DNA of 64,000 bases from Dugong dugon (taxonomy: Eukaryota > Chordata > Mammalia > Sirenia > Dugongidae): the NCBI GenBank assembly GCA_030035585.1, contig CM057482.1:15735001-15799000 (forward strand), written 5' to 3'. Positions within the stretch are counted from its first letter, which is position 1, and every line of letters starts with the position of its first letter. Position numbers and translations under genes: made by a program. Positions 52,000 through 62,015 of this stretch are shown here, one piece after another. The notes below the pieces were generated by a model, which was given only the letters and a program-made list of their open reading frames with translations, was not told the DNA's origin and searched no databases.

Positions 52000-52740
52000 A
52001 AAGGCAATTTTGCTATGGCTGCAATGCTAAGTTATTTGCCTGGCAAATATCAGCTCAAACAATGAAACCCAATCAATACGTCCTCAATATCTTCCTGGAG
52101 GCGGGCCATAGCGCTGGGGAAAGGATGAAGTCACAGACAGGCCTATTTGTTGTCCCGGAATCGAAGTGTCTGAAGGTCAGGGGCATGGAAGAGAAGGCAT
52201 GGGAGAGAAGAAACCAGCGACCCCAGCCTTATGCCGGGGCAGGCTTCCTGAGACAGCTCTGAGGGCCCTCACAGGCTGCTGTTGTTCCTGGGTCTTGGGG
52301 TGTGCAGGTAGGTTTCCGGGCGTGCATGCAGCCCTCCCCCAGCCTGGTGCCCTGGCTGCCCTGTGTATGAGGGAGCTGGAATGCTTAGCTATGTGGGGCA
52401 GTGCCAGCCCCACTTTGAGATGTCTTTGGGGGAAATGTTTGCTGCTTTTGTCTGGAATCAAAACACTTAGCCACTTCTTTCTGCAGCCTCCATGCAAATT
52501 AAAGCCAGAAGCTAAGCGGCGGGTGATTATGGGGTTCAACTTGTTTATTAACAGCCCACAAAGGATTATCATGGGGCTTCGAGGCGAAGCCCACAGAGGC
52601 TTGGCAGAGTGTGGCTGCCTCCGGGCTCTGGGCTCTGCTCTCTGAAAGCACAGTGTCCTCCAGGAGAGAGGAGCTTCGCTTTGCAGGCCTGGGGGGCTCT
52701 GCCCTCCTAATCCACAGTGTGTTCACGGAGCCAGTGGGTG
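52000..52740. promoter_or_regulatory. Candidate conserved non-coding element(s)
   Basis: Repeat-free. 'GTTATTTGCCTGGCAAATATC' (52031-52051, inverted TTTGCC/GGCAAA), the perfect octamer ATGCAAAT (52492-52499) followed by TAAAG, 'GGGTGATTATGGGG' and 'TTGTTTATTAACAGCCC'. A 159-codon frame across it has no domain. Confidence 0.4.
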
Positions 52741-52995
52741 CAGGGCCTTTGTAGATGATGCCTGCAGGGGGGCGGGATGAGTGGGGCTAGAAAAATGCCT
52801 ACACCATGGTACAAATTTCAGATATTTAAGAATGCCTCGTTGGAGAGGCAGCTTATTTAGGCAAGTTAATAGAATACCATAGGGCAGGAGTCAGCAAATT
52901 CCAGTCAAATCCTGCCTGCTGCCCGTTTTTGTAAATAAAGTTTTATTGGAACACAACCATACCCATTCATTTATGTACTGTCTATGGTTGCTTTA

Positions 52996-53192
52996 AGGAG
53001 CTCCGGTGGTGCAGCAGTTAAGTGCTTAGCTGCTAATGGAAAGGTTGGCTGTTCGAACCCACCTGCTGCTCCATGGGAGAAAGATGTGGCAGTCTACTTC
53101 TGTAAAAATTACAGCCTAGGAAACCCTATGGGACAGTTCTACTCTGTCTATAGGGTTGCTATGAGCTGGAATCGACTCCGTGGCAATGGGTT
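52996..53192 (+). mobile_element. AfroSINE, long-form, with TSD
   Basis: GGAGCTCCGGTGGTGCAGCA to 'GACTCCGTGGCAATGGGTT'. TATGGTTGCTTTA (52983-52995) and TATGATTGCTTTTA (53193-53206) flank it. Confidence 0.95.
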
Positions 53193-53256
53193 TATGATTG
53201 CTTTTAAGCTACAATAGCAGAGTTGAGTAGCTGTGACAGAGACTGTGTGGGCCACC

Positions 53257-53423
53257 AAAAAAACCAAACCAAAACCATTGCCGATGAGTCTATTCCACTC
53301 ATAGTGACCCTATAGGACAGAGTAGAACTGCCCCATAGGGTTTCCAAGGAGGGGCTGGTGGATTTGAACTGCCAACCTTTTCGTTAGCAGCTGAACGCTT
53401 AACCACTATGCCACCAGGGCTCC
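53257..53423 (-). mobile_element. AfroSINE, short form, with TSD
   Basis: A-rich, 'CCATTGCCGATGAGTC' to 'TGCCACCAGGGCTCC'. GTGTGGGCCAC (53245-53255) and GTCTGGCCCAC (53424-53434) flank it. It lies opposite to the SINE 65 bp upstream. Confidence 0.95.
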
Positions 53424-53504
53424 GTCTGGCCCACAAAGCCTAAAATATTTATTATTTGGCCCTTTATAGATGAAGTTTGCTCAACCTTTGGTAGTGGAAA
53501 GAGT

Positions 53505-53640
53505 TTGGGGTTCAGAGTCGATATGGATTTGAATGCCACTTTTACTTTTATTCTGTATTACCTTGGACATGTTGCTTTTCCTCTGAACCTCAGTCTTCCC
53601 ATTTGGAGAATAGAGATGATAATCCATTTAACATACGCTT
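53505..53640 (+). mobile_element. MIR SINE core
   Basis: 'GGGGTTCAGAGTCGATATGG', 'CTCTGAACCTCAGTCTTCCC'. Confidence 0.8.
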
Positions 53641-53880
53641 ATGATAATAGGGCTTATACTCTATATCAGGCACTGTTCTAAGTGCTTTGTAAACATTAAT
53701 TCATTTAATCCTCCCAACAACCCTATGCAATAGATGCTATTATGATCCTACCCTTTCCACAGATGGGGAAATGGAGAGACTCAGAGAGGTTTAGCAACTT
53801 GCTCAGGATCACACAGCACTGGGAATTTGAATCCAGGCAATATGGCTCCAGAGTCTGAGTTCCTAACCACTGCCCTCTAG
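53641..53880 (-). mobile_element. MIR SINE, nearly full length
   Basis: 'CAGGCACTGTTCTAAGTGC', 'TTCATTTAATCCTCCCAACAAC', 'CAGAGAGGTTTAGCAACTTGC', 'GTTCCTAACCACTGCCC'. It is head to head with the preceding MIR. Confidence 0.93.
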
Positions 53881-54169
53881 GGCCTCTTGCAAGATTGCTG
53901 TGAAGGTGACAGGATCCTGGACGAGCAGGACCAAGTCACAAGGCCTGGAGTGCAGTAGGAACTCAGTAAGTGTTACTTTGCCCTTCTCCTCATCCTTGGC
54001 TCCAAATTATTTTGCTTCCTGGGACTATCCAGAACGAAGGGCCTTTGAAATGCAGTGTCCTAGGTCACCAGGTCCCCTCCTGCCTTTGCCAATGCCTGAT
54101 GTTTTGAATGTTGCTGTGCATCCCCCCACCCCTGCCACACTCTCCCTCTCCTTCCTGCCATCCTCTCCC
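53881..54169. other. Unassigned sequence
   Basis: The first 100 bp may be a further MIR end ('GGAACTCAGTAAGTGTTAC'). Confidence 0.35.
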
Positions 54170-54480
54170 CCCACCGTTTAGTTAATAATAACATATCATC
54201 TTCTGTCTCAGATGCATATCAGCTGCGTGTAATTAGTTATGGAGAAATAGACAGATGATTTCCTACATGGGCCGTTTTCACAGGCAGCATACCTGTCACT
54301 TAGCATCCCTCTCCCCTAGTCTAATAACACTGTCCACTTCACATCCCAGGACCTTGATTTATTAGGTAATTTGTTTCTTCTCTGTGGCTTGGGTCTGCCT
54401 GTCATCAGTATAACAGAATGATGGACGCGCCAGCTATAGACACCAGGCATTCAAAACTAGGCAAATATTACGCATTTCAA
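54170..54480. promoter_or_regulatory. Candidate conserved non-coding element
   Basis: 'GTTAATAATAACATATC', 'CATATCAGCTGCGTG', 'GTAATTAGTTATGG', 'GATTTATTAGGTAATTTG', 'GGCAAATATTACGC'. Repeat-free and AT-biased beside a CA tract. Confidence 0.33.
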
Positions 54481-54644
54481 CTCCTTGTCCAGCCACAGCC
54501 CGTCCATAGCAATCCTCAGCCTCCGCTTGTCTGGAGAGAGGAAAAAGATTACAGAGGGTCACCCAGGGCCTAACATCTCACAAAATGGCTCTTTGCAAAT
54601 TGGGCTACTTACTCTGCTGGCAAATGCTTCTGGGGAAATACCTG

Positions 54645-54775
54645 GGAGAACACATACACGCACATACACATATGCGTACACACACGTGCACACATACACA
54701 CATACATGCACACACATATGCAAACACACGTACACACATACATGTGCACACACACATACACACGCACACGCATAG
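54645..54775. repeat. Degenerate CA-rich tract
   Basis: ACACATACACAC-type words with CG and CATATG interruptions; not a pure microsatellite. Confidence 0.95.
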
Positions 54776-54834
54776 ATCAAAGGAATCGAAGCTTCTTTCC
54801 AAAGAGCCTAAATATGCTGAGGAGTAAAAACCGT

Positions 54835-55000
54835 TGAACTGGGTGTCCGGAGGCCTGCCTTCCCACCCTAGCTCTGCCACGCTAACCAGCTAGGGGAGCT
54901 GGGATGAGCCACCTCATCTCTCTGGGCCTGAATTGCCTCATCTGTCAAAACAGGAGGTGGATTAGATGAGCTCTAAGTGGCCTTCTAGCCTTAACACGCT
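54835..55000 (+). mobile_element. MIR SINE
   Basis: 'ACCCTAGCTCTGCCACGC', 'CATCTCTCTGGGCCTGAATTG', 'GGATTAGATGAGCTCTAAG'. Confidence 0.88.
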
Positions 55001-55004
55001 GTGA

Positions 55005-55100
55005 TGTGGCCAAGGTTACACAGAATGTAAGAGGCCGAGTTGCAAACTGAACTCTTGCGGTCTGATTCTAAGATTAGTGCCTTGAACACTACACAGTGCC
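55005..55100 (-). mobile_element. MIR SINE core fragment
   Basis: 'GGCCAAGGTTACACAGAATG', 'GGTCTGATTCTAAGATTAG'. Confidence 0.75.
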
Positions 55101-55319
55101 CTTCCCACTGGCCGTCATTGTAATCAAGATGATCAGTCTCTTCCCCATCAGTCACTTTATCACAATCACTGAAGTAGGAGCACCAATAAATGATCTTCAA
55201 TTGCATCATCAAGAGAATCATCAGTGCCGTTATCTCCAAGAGCATCTCACCGTCATCATCGTGGTCATCATGCTAATTGCATTCAATGTTTTATATCTGG
55301 TAGGTTTTACATGAAAGAT

Positions 55320-55495
55320 ATTATTTAAATCTCATAGCAATCCTAGAAAATAGGCACTATTATAATTATCCTCCTTTAGCAGATGAGGCAACTGAGCCTC
55401 GAAGTGGCCAAGTAACTTTCTTGAAGTCACACAATAGGAAATGCTAGAATTTGGATTTGATCTTGAGTCTGTTTGGCTCTAAATCACTGTGTTAT
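55320..55495 (-). mobile_element. MIR SINE
   Basis: 'TTTAGCAGATGAGGCAACTG', 'AGTAACTTTCTTGAAGTCAC'. Confidence 0.87.
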
Positions 55496-55762
55496 GCGTC
55501 ATTAGCGTCATTATCGCAAATAACTATCATAGACATTAGCATAACCAATATCGTCGATACCAATATCATCAACTCACACAGCAGCATCTTGACAGTCTCT
55601 CCCAATAGCATCACCAGCATCAACATCATTGCTAAGATTGACATCATCAATATCAGAATCAATACAACCAGTATAATTCTTGCCAATATTGTTACCAACA
55701 TAAACATCATCATTAATCATTAGCAACATCGTCTTTGCTAGTATCATCAATTTACCAATATA

Positions 55763-55915
55763 TACCCATTGTTGTTGGGTCAATTCCGACTTACAGAGAC
55801 CCTATAGGACAGAGTAGAACTGCCCCGTAGGGAATCAAAGGAGCGGCTGCTGGATTCGAACTGCCAGCCTTTTGGTTAGCGGCCAAGCTCGTAACCACTG
55901 TGCCACCAGGGCTCC
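55763..55915 (-). mobile_element. AfroSINE, short form
   Basis: 'TGTTGTTGGGTCAATTCCG' to 'TGCCACCAGGGCTCC'. ATCATCAAT occurs on both flanks (55743 and 55916) but the host is itself repetitive, so it is weak as a TSD. Confidence 0.93.
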
Positions 55916-56274
55916 ATCATCAATATAGTTCATACCAAATCCAATCAACACTGCCAAAATCATTGACTTTAGAAGAATCACTAATACTGATGTCACTATC
56001 AACATTGCTATTATCGCTAGCAATATATTGTCACTGTCACCAACCCAATCCACACCAGTATGGTAACATTATAAACAGCAGAATCATCAGGTCCATGACT
56101 AATTTCACCATCCTTACAGAATCACCAATATTGTCAACTATATAATCAATCTCTTCAGTAACAGTGACCAGTATCATCATCCTCAGTTCACTGTCATTGA
56201 TATCCCCTCCCAATACAATCAAAGTAAAGATACATCTCAAATTAAATGGATATCATAAGCATCAATACACTTAC

Positions 56275-56460
56275 TGTGTTATAATCATAATTTACTGAGG
56301 TTCTACTCTGTAAATGGTATTGTGCTAGGTCTTTGCTCCTCTGGCACTGTTCGGATATCCTATGAGAAATGTGAAATACCTAAATATTTGATTCATTGTC
56401 ACACAGCTCATTCAGTTGTTGCCAAGGTCAATAGGAATCTGAAACTTCTCTATCCCAAGA
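56275..56460 (-). mobile_element. MIR SINE
   Basis: 'ATTTACTGAGGTTCTACTCTG', 'AAATGGTATTGTGCTAGGTC', 'TCACACAGCTCATTCAG'. Confidence 0.72.
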
Positions 56461-56489
56461 GTTAGGTGATTTCTGTTTCAGAAATTTTT

Positions 56490-56720
56490 AGGCCACTGTA
56501 TATCCCTAAATCCCACTCATCCTTCAAAGTCAAATTATATAGTAGTTTCCCAGTGGGATTCTATCTGCTGCTTCCTTGTGCTTCTCTAGCACATTGTTTA
56601 AATCTCTGTTACAGCATGTATAGTCCATCTTTCGTCCAAGGTGTTTATGTGTCTGTCTTCTTTCCTAGGATGTGAATGCTCATGGGCGGGGCTAGGTCTT
56701 TTCCATGCTCCCTAGAAGGT
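56490..56720 (+). mobile_element. L2 LINE 3' part
   Basis: 'CACTCATCCTTCAAAGTCAAA', 'CTTCTCTAGCACATTGTTT', 'TCTTCTTTCCTAGGATGTG'. Confidence 0.75.
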
Positions 56721-56789
56721 TTTACACAAACTGTTGTCAATATACGTGTCTGGGGAACTGAAGAGAACGGAACGTTAGCTGCCTCTGAA

Positions 56790-56945
56790 GAATCACATGA
56801 TGGAGTGTGAAAAACATTGGACTGAGAACCACAACATCTGGATTTTTGTCCTGACTGTCCCTAAATAACTGTGCAACCTTGGGCCACCCATTTCCCCTTC
56901 CTTTCTTCCTTCCCTCCTACCCTCCCTCCCTTCCTTCCTTCTTTG
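56790..56945 (+). mobile_element. MIR SINE followed by (CCTT)n
   Basis: 'GAAAAACATTGGACTGAGAACC' and 'GTGCAACCTTGGGCCACCC' are MIR. It runs into CCTT/CCCT repeats at 56896-56943. Confidence 0.8.
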
Positions 56946-57168
56946 TCTAAACCCGGGAGTCTGCCCTATTCTACACGCAATCCCTCAGCAAGGTCTGTGG
57001 CTCTACATTCCAAAAATATTTCCAAGCTGCCATTCCTACTGCGCCCCCACATCGGTGCCCCATTTATCTTGCCAGAATCGCTGCAGTTGCCTCTTAGTTG
57101 GTCTTCCTGCTTCCATTCTATTCCCTTAAGCTCCATCCATCCCCCTCATGGTGACCAGAGTGATCTTT

Positions 57169-57968
57169 CATTTTATTTTATTTAAATTAATATACTTTTT
57201 TTAAGAGTAGTTTTAGGTTTACAGAAAAATTGAGCAGAAAGTATAGAGAGTTTCCAAATACTCCCTCTGCCCCTGCCCATGGATTCCCCTATTACTAATA
57301 CCTTGCATTGGTGTGGCACATTTGTTACAGTTAATGAACTAATATTGACACATTATTATAGTTTGCATTAGGGTTCCATTTGTGTTTTACAGTTCTATGG
57401 GTTTCGACAAATGCATAAAATCATGTTAGCCACCATTACAGCATCATACAAAATAGTTTCACTGCCCTCAAAATCTCTATGTTCCACCTATTTGTTCCTT
57501 TCCCCCTCCTCTTAAAACTTTCCCTGCTAAGGAAAAAAAAAAACAAAAAAAAACCATTGCTGTCAAGTTGATTTCAACTCACAGCGACCTTATAGGATGG
57601 AATAGAACTGCCTCATAGGGTTTCCAAAGAGCGGTTGGAACATTTTGGTTAGCAGCCAAGCTCTTAACCACTGCACCACCAGGGCTCCAAATCTTTTTCC
57701 TTTCTCTGTAGTTTTGCCTTTTTCAGAATGTTCTATAGTTGGAATCATACAGTATGTAGCCTTTTTGGACTGCTTCTTTCACTTGGCAGTGTGCATCTAA
57801 GGTTCCTCCGTGTCTTTTTGTGGCTCGATAGCTCATTTATTTTTATTCTTAAATCATATTCCATTGTATGGATGTACTACAGTTTGTCCATTCCCCTACT
57901 GAAGGGCATTTTGGGGAATTATGAATAGAGCTGCTGTAAACATTCATATACAGGTTTTTGTGTGAACG
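57169..57968 (-). mobile_element. L1M 3' end with TSD, itself hosting an AfroSINE
   Basis: 'GAGTAGTTTTAGGTTTACAG', 'GGTGTGGCACATTTGTTACAG', 'TTCCATTGTATGGATGTAC', 'GAGCTGCTGTAAACATTC'. CCAGAGTGATCTTT at 57155-57168 and 57969-57982 is a perfect 14-bp TSD. Confidence 0.93.
57531..57688 (-). mobile_element. AfroSINE with internal deletion
   Basis: A-rich start, 'CCATTGCTGTCAAGTTG', 'GCGGTTGGAACATTTTGG' (about 15 bp missing at the B box), 'GCACCACCAGGGCTCC'. Confidence 0.93.
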
Positions 57969-58264
57969 CCAGAGTGATCTTTTAAAGTGTAAATTAGTTC
58001 ACATTAGTTCCCTACTCATACACCACACAGCTTTGCACCACCTTATCATAACATGCAGACTGCTTCCCATGTCCTCCAAGTACACAGGGAACACAGTCTA
58101 GTCCCCACCTCATGTATCACCTCATGCAGCAACATCTCTCTTCTTGGTCCCCTCCACATTGCTATTCTTGAAGCATCTTGAAAACCCCAGGCTTGCTCCT
58201 GATGGCAAGTTCCTTCCTTGGCTCTCTGAATGACTTGCTCCATTACATCATTCAGTCCCCCAAC

Positions 58265-58656
58265 TGCCTTAGTTACCTAGTGCTGCTTATAAGTGAGAGG
58301 CTTTAAAGAACAGACATTTATTTTCTCATAGTCCTGGAAGCTAAAAGTCCAAATCAGGGTTTTGGTCTTGTCCAGTACTTCCTTGTCACTGGCCCTGGGT
58401 ATTCCTTGGTTCCGTGGTGTTCCTTGGCTTGTAGACAATCCTTTCATGGTGTCTGTCTTCCCCCGTGTGTGTGTATCTCTGTGTCTACTCTGTTCTTTTT
58501 ATAACTCAGAAGTGATCAGGTTTAGGATCTAACCTACACTCGTATGAGCTTATTAACATAACCAAATAAAACCCCTGTTTCCAAACAGGATCACAACCAC
58601 AGGTACAAGGGCCAGGAATTCAATGCGTATGTTTTTGGGGCACAATTCAATCTGCA
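58265..58656 (-). mobile_element. MaLR-type LTR inside L2
   Basis: 'TGCCTTAGTTACCTAGTGC', 'GTTCCGTGGTGTTCCTTGG', 'AGTGATCAGGTTTAGGATC', 'GGGCACAATTCAATCTGCA'. Flanks CCCCCAAC and CCCCAATC are compatible with a short TSD. Confidence 0.88.
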
Positions 58657-58784
58657 CCCCAATCAAACGCCCATTTCTCAGAGAGGCTTTTCATGATGAC
58701 ACCCGAGGAAATGGAGCTCCTCCAATAGGCATTCTCTTCTCATTCAACCCACCCATTTAACAAATATTTATTGACTAGATACTA

Positions 58785-58985
58785 CAGTGTTTCTCAACCT
58801 GGGCACTATTGACATTTTGGGCTAGAAAATTCTGTGTTGCGGGGAGGGTTTTTCCTGTGCATTATAGGATGTTTAGCACATCCCTGGCCTCTACCAACTA
58901 GATGCCAGTAGCAGCACCCTCTCCCAGCTGTGACAACCAAAAATGTCTCCAGATGTTGTTAAATATCCCCTGTAGATAAAATCAC
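58785..58985. mobile_element. MER20 hAT-Charlie element
   Basis: 'GTTTCTCAACCTGGGCACTATT', 'GACATTTTGGGCTAG', 'ATAGGATGTTTAGCACATCCC', 'GTGACAACCAAAAATGTCTCC'. Nearly full length. Confidence 0.92.
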
Positions 58986-59496
58986 CCAGGTTTAGATCCA
59001 TTGATTGACTATGCATTCAGCACTCCTCAATGGATAAAAGAGATACTATCTTCCACTGCCCCTACCCCTGCACTGCCTCTGTAGAGTTATTCTAGTAGGA
59101 GACAGACAATGGATATAGTAAATAATTAAATTATGCATATTCTATAAAGTGATGTGTGCTATGAGAGAAAATACAAGTGAGGAGTGCTCAGAGGTCCTGG
59201 GGGATGCGATTCTAGTTCTAAATAAGATGGTCAGGGTAGGCCTCATTGGAAAGATGTGTTATAGTTATTGTTACTTTTTGTTTAATCAAAGAATATATCA
59301 TGGTTTTATTTGTTTATAGTTTGTCTTTTCCTCTAGAGAGTAGGCTCTATGAGAGCAGAAAATGTTTCTATCCCGTTCAACACTTTGAGTATCCAATACC
59401 TAGAACAATGTCTGCCTCATAGTGGATACTCAATATAGGCCATGATTTAAGAGCTGGAGATATAGAAATAAATCTGATATGAAATAAATATCATCT
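58986..59496. other. Unassigned sequence
   Basis: 59330-59450 has L2-like text ('CTATGAGAGCAGAAAATG', 'TGGATACTCAATATAGGCC'). The rest is not recognised. Confidence 0.35.
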
Positions 59497-59568
59497 GATA
59501 GATAGATAGATAGATAGACAGACAGATAGACAGACAGATAGACAGACAGATAGATAGATAGATAGACT
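59497..59568. repeat. (GATA/GACA)n microsatellite
   Basis: Eighteen tetranucleotides, mixing GATA and GACA units. Confidence 0.97.
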
Positions 59569-60032
59569 GATAGCTGCCATCAAGTCAGGTCCAACTCATG
59601 GTGACCTGATGTACAACAGAATGAAATGTTGCCTGGTCCTGTGTCATCCTCACTATAGCCAGCATATCTGAGTCCATCATTGGGTTATGGCGCCAGTCCA
59701 TCTCACTGAGGGTCTCCTCACCCTTACTGGCCCTCTACTTCATCAAACATGATGCCCTCTTCCAGCGACTGATCCTTCTGAAGAAATGTCCAAAGCAAGT
59801 GAGTCAGACAATGTTCTGTTGTGATCCATATGGTTTTTATTGGCTAAGTTTTGGAAGTAAATTGCCAGCCCTTTCTTCCTAGTCTGTCATAGTCTGGAAG
59901 CTTCACTAAAACCTGTCCACCATGGGTGACATTGCTGGTATTTGAAATACTGGTGGCATAGCTTCCAGTATTCCAGCAACATGCAAACTACTACAGTATG
60001 ATAAAATGACAGATGGGTGGTGGATAGAAATA
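59569..60032 (-). mobile_element. RTE-tailed element (RTE LINE 3' end or long composite SINE)
   Basis: 59569-59790 matches the RTE at 5277-5880 ('GTACAACAGAATGAAATG', 'GCCTGGTCCTGTGTC'). 59800-60032 matches the tRNA-Gly SINE body in reverse ('TTTTGGAAGTAAATTGCC', 'TTCCAGCAACATGCAAAC'). A tRNA head is not visible. It abuts the GATA tract. Confidence 0.78.
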
Positions 60033-60477
60033 AATAAGAGCCTTAATATAGACAACATTTATTCCTACTCTTTAGGTTTAGAGATAGTCCTTAACTCCTC
60101 CTCTATTCACAGTTGATACTGAAATATTCCCTATACTAACTTCCTTCATGAGTAATTAAGCAGTTCCATAATTTGCTCAGTGTATACTCAGAGGTAATTT
60201 CAAATACCTAACTCTCTTGTTGGGGTGTTAGTCTTCTTTTAACAGGAACAAATCTGACCACAAAACATCTTGTCAAGGAAGGTTCTTTCCGTCATGCTAA
60301 ATGTTTCCCATGCTGACATCATTTCTCAGTCTGCCATGGCCAGTTCTTCACTTCTAAGACATCAGCTCAGTGGGAGGAAGGGCTGCTTTGGAACCGGAAG
60401 GGAGTGAGCGCCCCATCATTGGAGGTATTGAAGAGTAGACTCGATTCAAGCTCTAGATGGCGGTGACACAGAGTCAG
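60033..60477. other. Unassigned sequence
   Basis: Nothing recognised. Confidence 0.3.
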
Positions 60478-60840
60478 TGATTCTCAAGCATAGTGAGCAC
60501 TAGACTTACCTAGAAGGCTTGTTAAACAGATTGATGGGCCCCACCCAGAGGCTCAGAGCCCTGGTCATGCAGTGATTAAGAGGATCCGCTGCTAATCAAA
60601 AGGTTTGCAGTTGGAATCCACCAGTCGCTCCTTGGAAACCTTATGGAGCAGTTCTACTCTGTCCTCTAAGGTCGCTAAGAGTCAGGGAATCGACTCGATG
60701 GCAGTGGGTTTGGTTTTTTGATTTTGGTTTTCCCAGAGGCTGGGGCTCAGTAGCCTGGAGTGGTGATAAAGTATGCATTTTCAGCCTGGTCCTCAGTGAT
60801 GTCCAGTGCTGCTGCTCCCAGGACCACAATTTGAGCAAGT
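60478..60840. mobile_element. MER5A element split by AfroSINE
   Basis: 'GTGATTCTCAAGCATAGTG', 'TTGATGGGCCCCACCCAGAG' left; 'GCATTTTCAGCCTGGTCC' right. Confidence 0.85.
60554..60731 (+). mobile_element. AfroSINE, short form, perfect TSD
   Basis: 'AGAGCCCTGGTCATGCAGTG' to 'GACTCGATGGCAGTGGG' and a T-rich end. CCCAGAGGCT at 60544-60553 and 60733-60742. Confidence 0.96.
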
Positions 60841-60852
60841 AATTCTGCACTA

Positions 60853-61048
60853 AGGAGCCCTGGTGGCACAGTGGTTAAATGTTCAGCTGCTAACCCAAAG
60901 GTTGGTGGTTCAAACCTACCAGCTGCTCCTTGGGAGAAAGCTATGGCCGTCTGCTTCCTTAAAGATTACAGCCTTGGAAACCCTATGTCCTTTAGGGTCT
61001 CTGTGAGTCTGAATCGAACTTGACAGCAATGGGTTCTTTGGGCTTTAG
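60853..61048 (+). mobile_element. AfroSINE, long-form, perfect TSD
   Basis: AGGAGCCCTGGTGGCACAGTG to 'CGAACTTGACAGCAATGGG'. TTCTGCACTA at 60843-60852 and 61049-61058. Confidence 0.96.
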
Positions 61049-61058
61049 TTCTGCACTA

Positions 61059-61629
61059 GGGGACCTTAAGAGCCCTCTCAGGTTTTGCGATTCTGTGATG
61101 TCTCCTTTTTTTCAGGCACAGATGTGTTCTCTGGTTCCTGCCCATCCTTATCTTCTGTCAAACTGCTAGCTTGTCTTCTCCTGACACTTTTTATGGTCCT
61201 GCCTGGTCTGAAACATCTCATTCTTTCCCTGGTATCTCCTATGGTTTTTTGTTCTTTAATAATCCAGGCTTCAGTAAGTGATTCTTTTAAAGGTCAAAGG
61301 TCAATAACTAACATCTGCTACGAGGGATATGAGGCAAGGAGAAGTTCTGCCCCCAAGAGGGGCACAATCTGTATGGGGAGAATAGCATATGGACGTAGAA
61401 TAGTTAGAGAACAGTCCAAGGTATCCAACAAGGAATTGACAAATCAAGAAAGGAAACGTGGAGCTTGTTCTTAGGAAGGAGCATGCTTTGTGGCCTCAAC
61501 AATCAGGGAGGGTTCAAGAGGGAAGTGTCATAGGAGTTGAGCTCTGCAAGATAAGAAGATGGGAACTATTAGCTTGACCCACATGAAATGGCTGCTATGC
61601 AAACATTCTTGGCCTAGAAAACCTGAAAT
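61059..61629. other. Unassigned sequence
   Basis: A 129-codon frame at 61085-61474 has a hydrophobic start but no domain, and no splice logic was seen. Confidence 0.35.
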
Positions 61630-61805
61630 GTCATACGGTTCTATCCAAGAGCATTGTTTTAACTTGTCCTATGCATCAGGAATTATTATCTTTGTCTTGT
61701 AGATGAGAAACGAAGCCCCAGAGGGATTAAATAACTTGTCCAGTGACTCAGAGGAAGGGGCAGAAGCAGGAACCCAGATCTGTTTGACTCCAAGCCCCAG
61801 TTGTG
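61630..61805 (-). mobile_element. MIR SINE
   Basis: 'TTGTAGATGAGAAACGAAGCC', 'AAATAACTTGTCCAGTGAC', 'GATCTGTTTGACTCCAAGC'. Confidence 0.88.
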
Positions 61806-61814
61806 CAATCTCCT

Positions 61815-62015
61815 TAGGTCAGTGGGTCTTAAGCTCTGGGGAGCATAGGAAAGCCCTGAAAGCCTGGTTAAAACCCAGACTGCTGGCTCTCACTGCCGAG
61901 ATCTGATTGACTGAGGGCAGGAGGGGTGGTGCAGGGAAAAGACTGAAAACTGGCATTTCAGACAGGCTCCTAGGGAATACGCTGCTGCTGGTCTGTGGAG
62001 CACACTTAGCATTGT
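61815..62015. mobile_element. MER5A-like element
   Basis: 'GTCAGTGGGTCTTAAGCTC', 'GGTTAAAACCCAGACTGCTG', 'GACAGGCTCCTAGGGAATACG'. Confidence 0.7.

Larger units (their letters stand above)
52882..53500. mobile_element. hAT-like MITE split by two AfroSINEs
   Basis: Pieces at 52882-52995, 53193-53256 and 53424-53500: 'AGTCAGCAAATTCCAGTC', 'AATAAAGTTTTATTGGAACAC', 'GCTACAATAGCAGAGTTGAG', 'TAAAATATTTATTATTTGGCCC'. Joined, they give the order of one short DNA transposon. Confidence 0.85.
55130..56245. repeat. Degenerate ATC/ATT-triplet tract, about 1.1 kb
   Basis: Plus strand is packed with ATCATC, AACATC, ATCACC and ATTATC words, with roughly one substitution per few triplets. A MIR (55320-55495) and an AfroSINE (55763-55915) sit within it. 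The strand is poor in G throughout. Confidence 0.8.
56985..58790 (+). mobile_element. L2 LINE hosting an L1M and an LTR
   Basis: Pieces 56985-57168, 57969-58264 and 58657-58790: 'TTGGTCTTCCTGCTTCCATTC', 'GACCAGAGTGATCTTT', 'GTCTAGTCCCCACCTCATG', 'AGGCTTTTCATGATGACACC', 'TTTAACAAATATTTATTGAC'. They join in L2 order. Confidence 0.85.

Noticed and set aside
52166-52645. 159-codon plus-strand frame over the octamer-containing island
   Set aside because: No domain, and an overlapping long frame exists on the other strand; the motif content suggests non-coding function.
55451-55723. Ile/Asn/Ser-rich frame
   Set aside because: Direct translation of the degenerate ATC-triplet tract.
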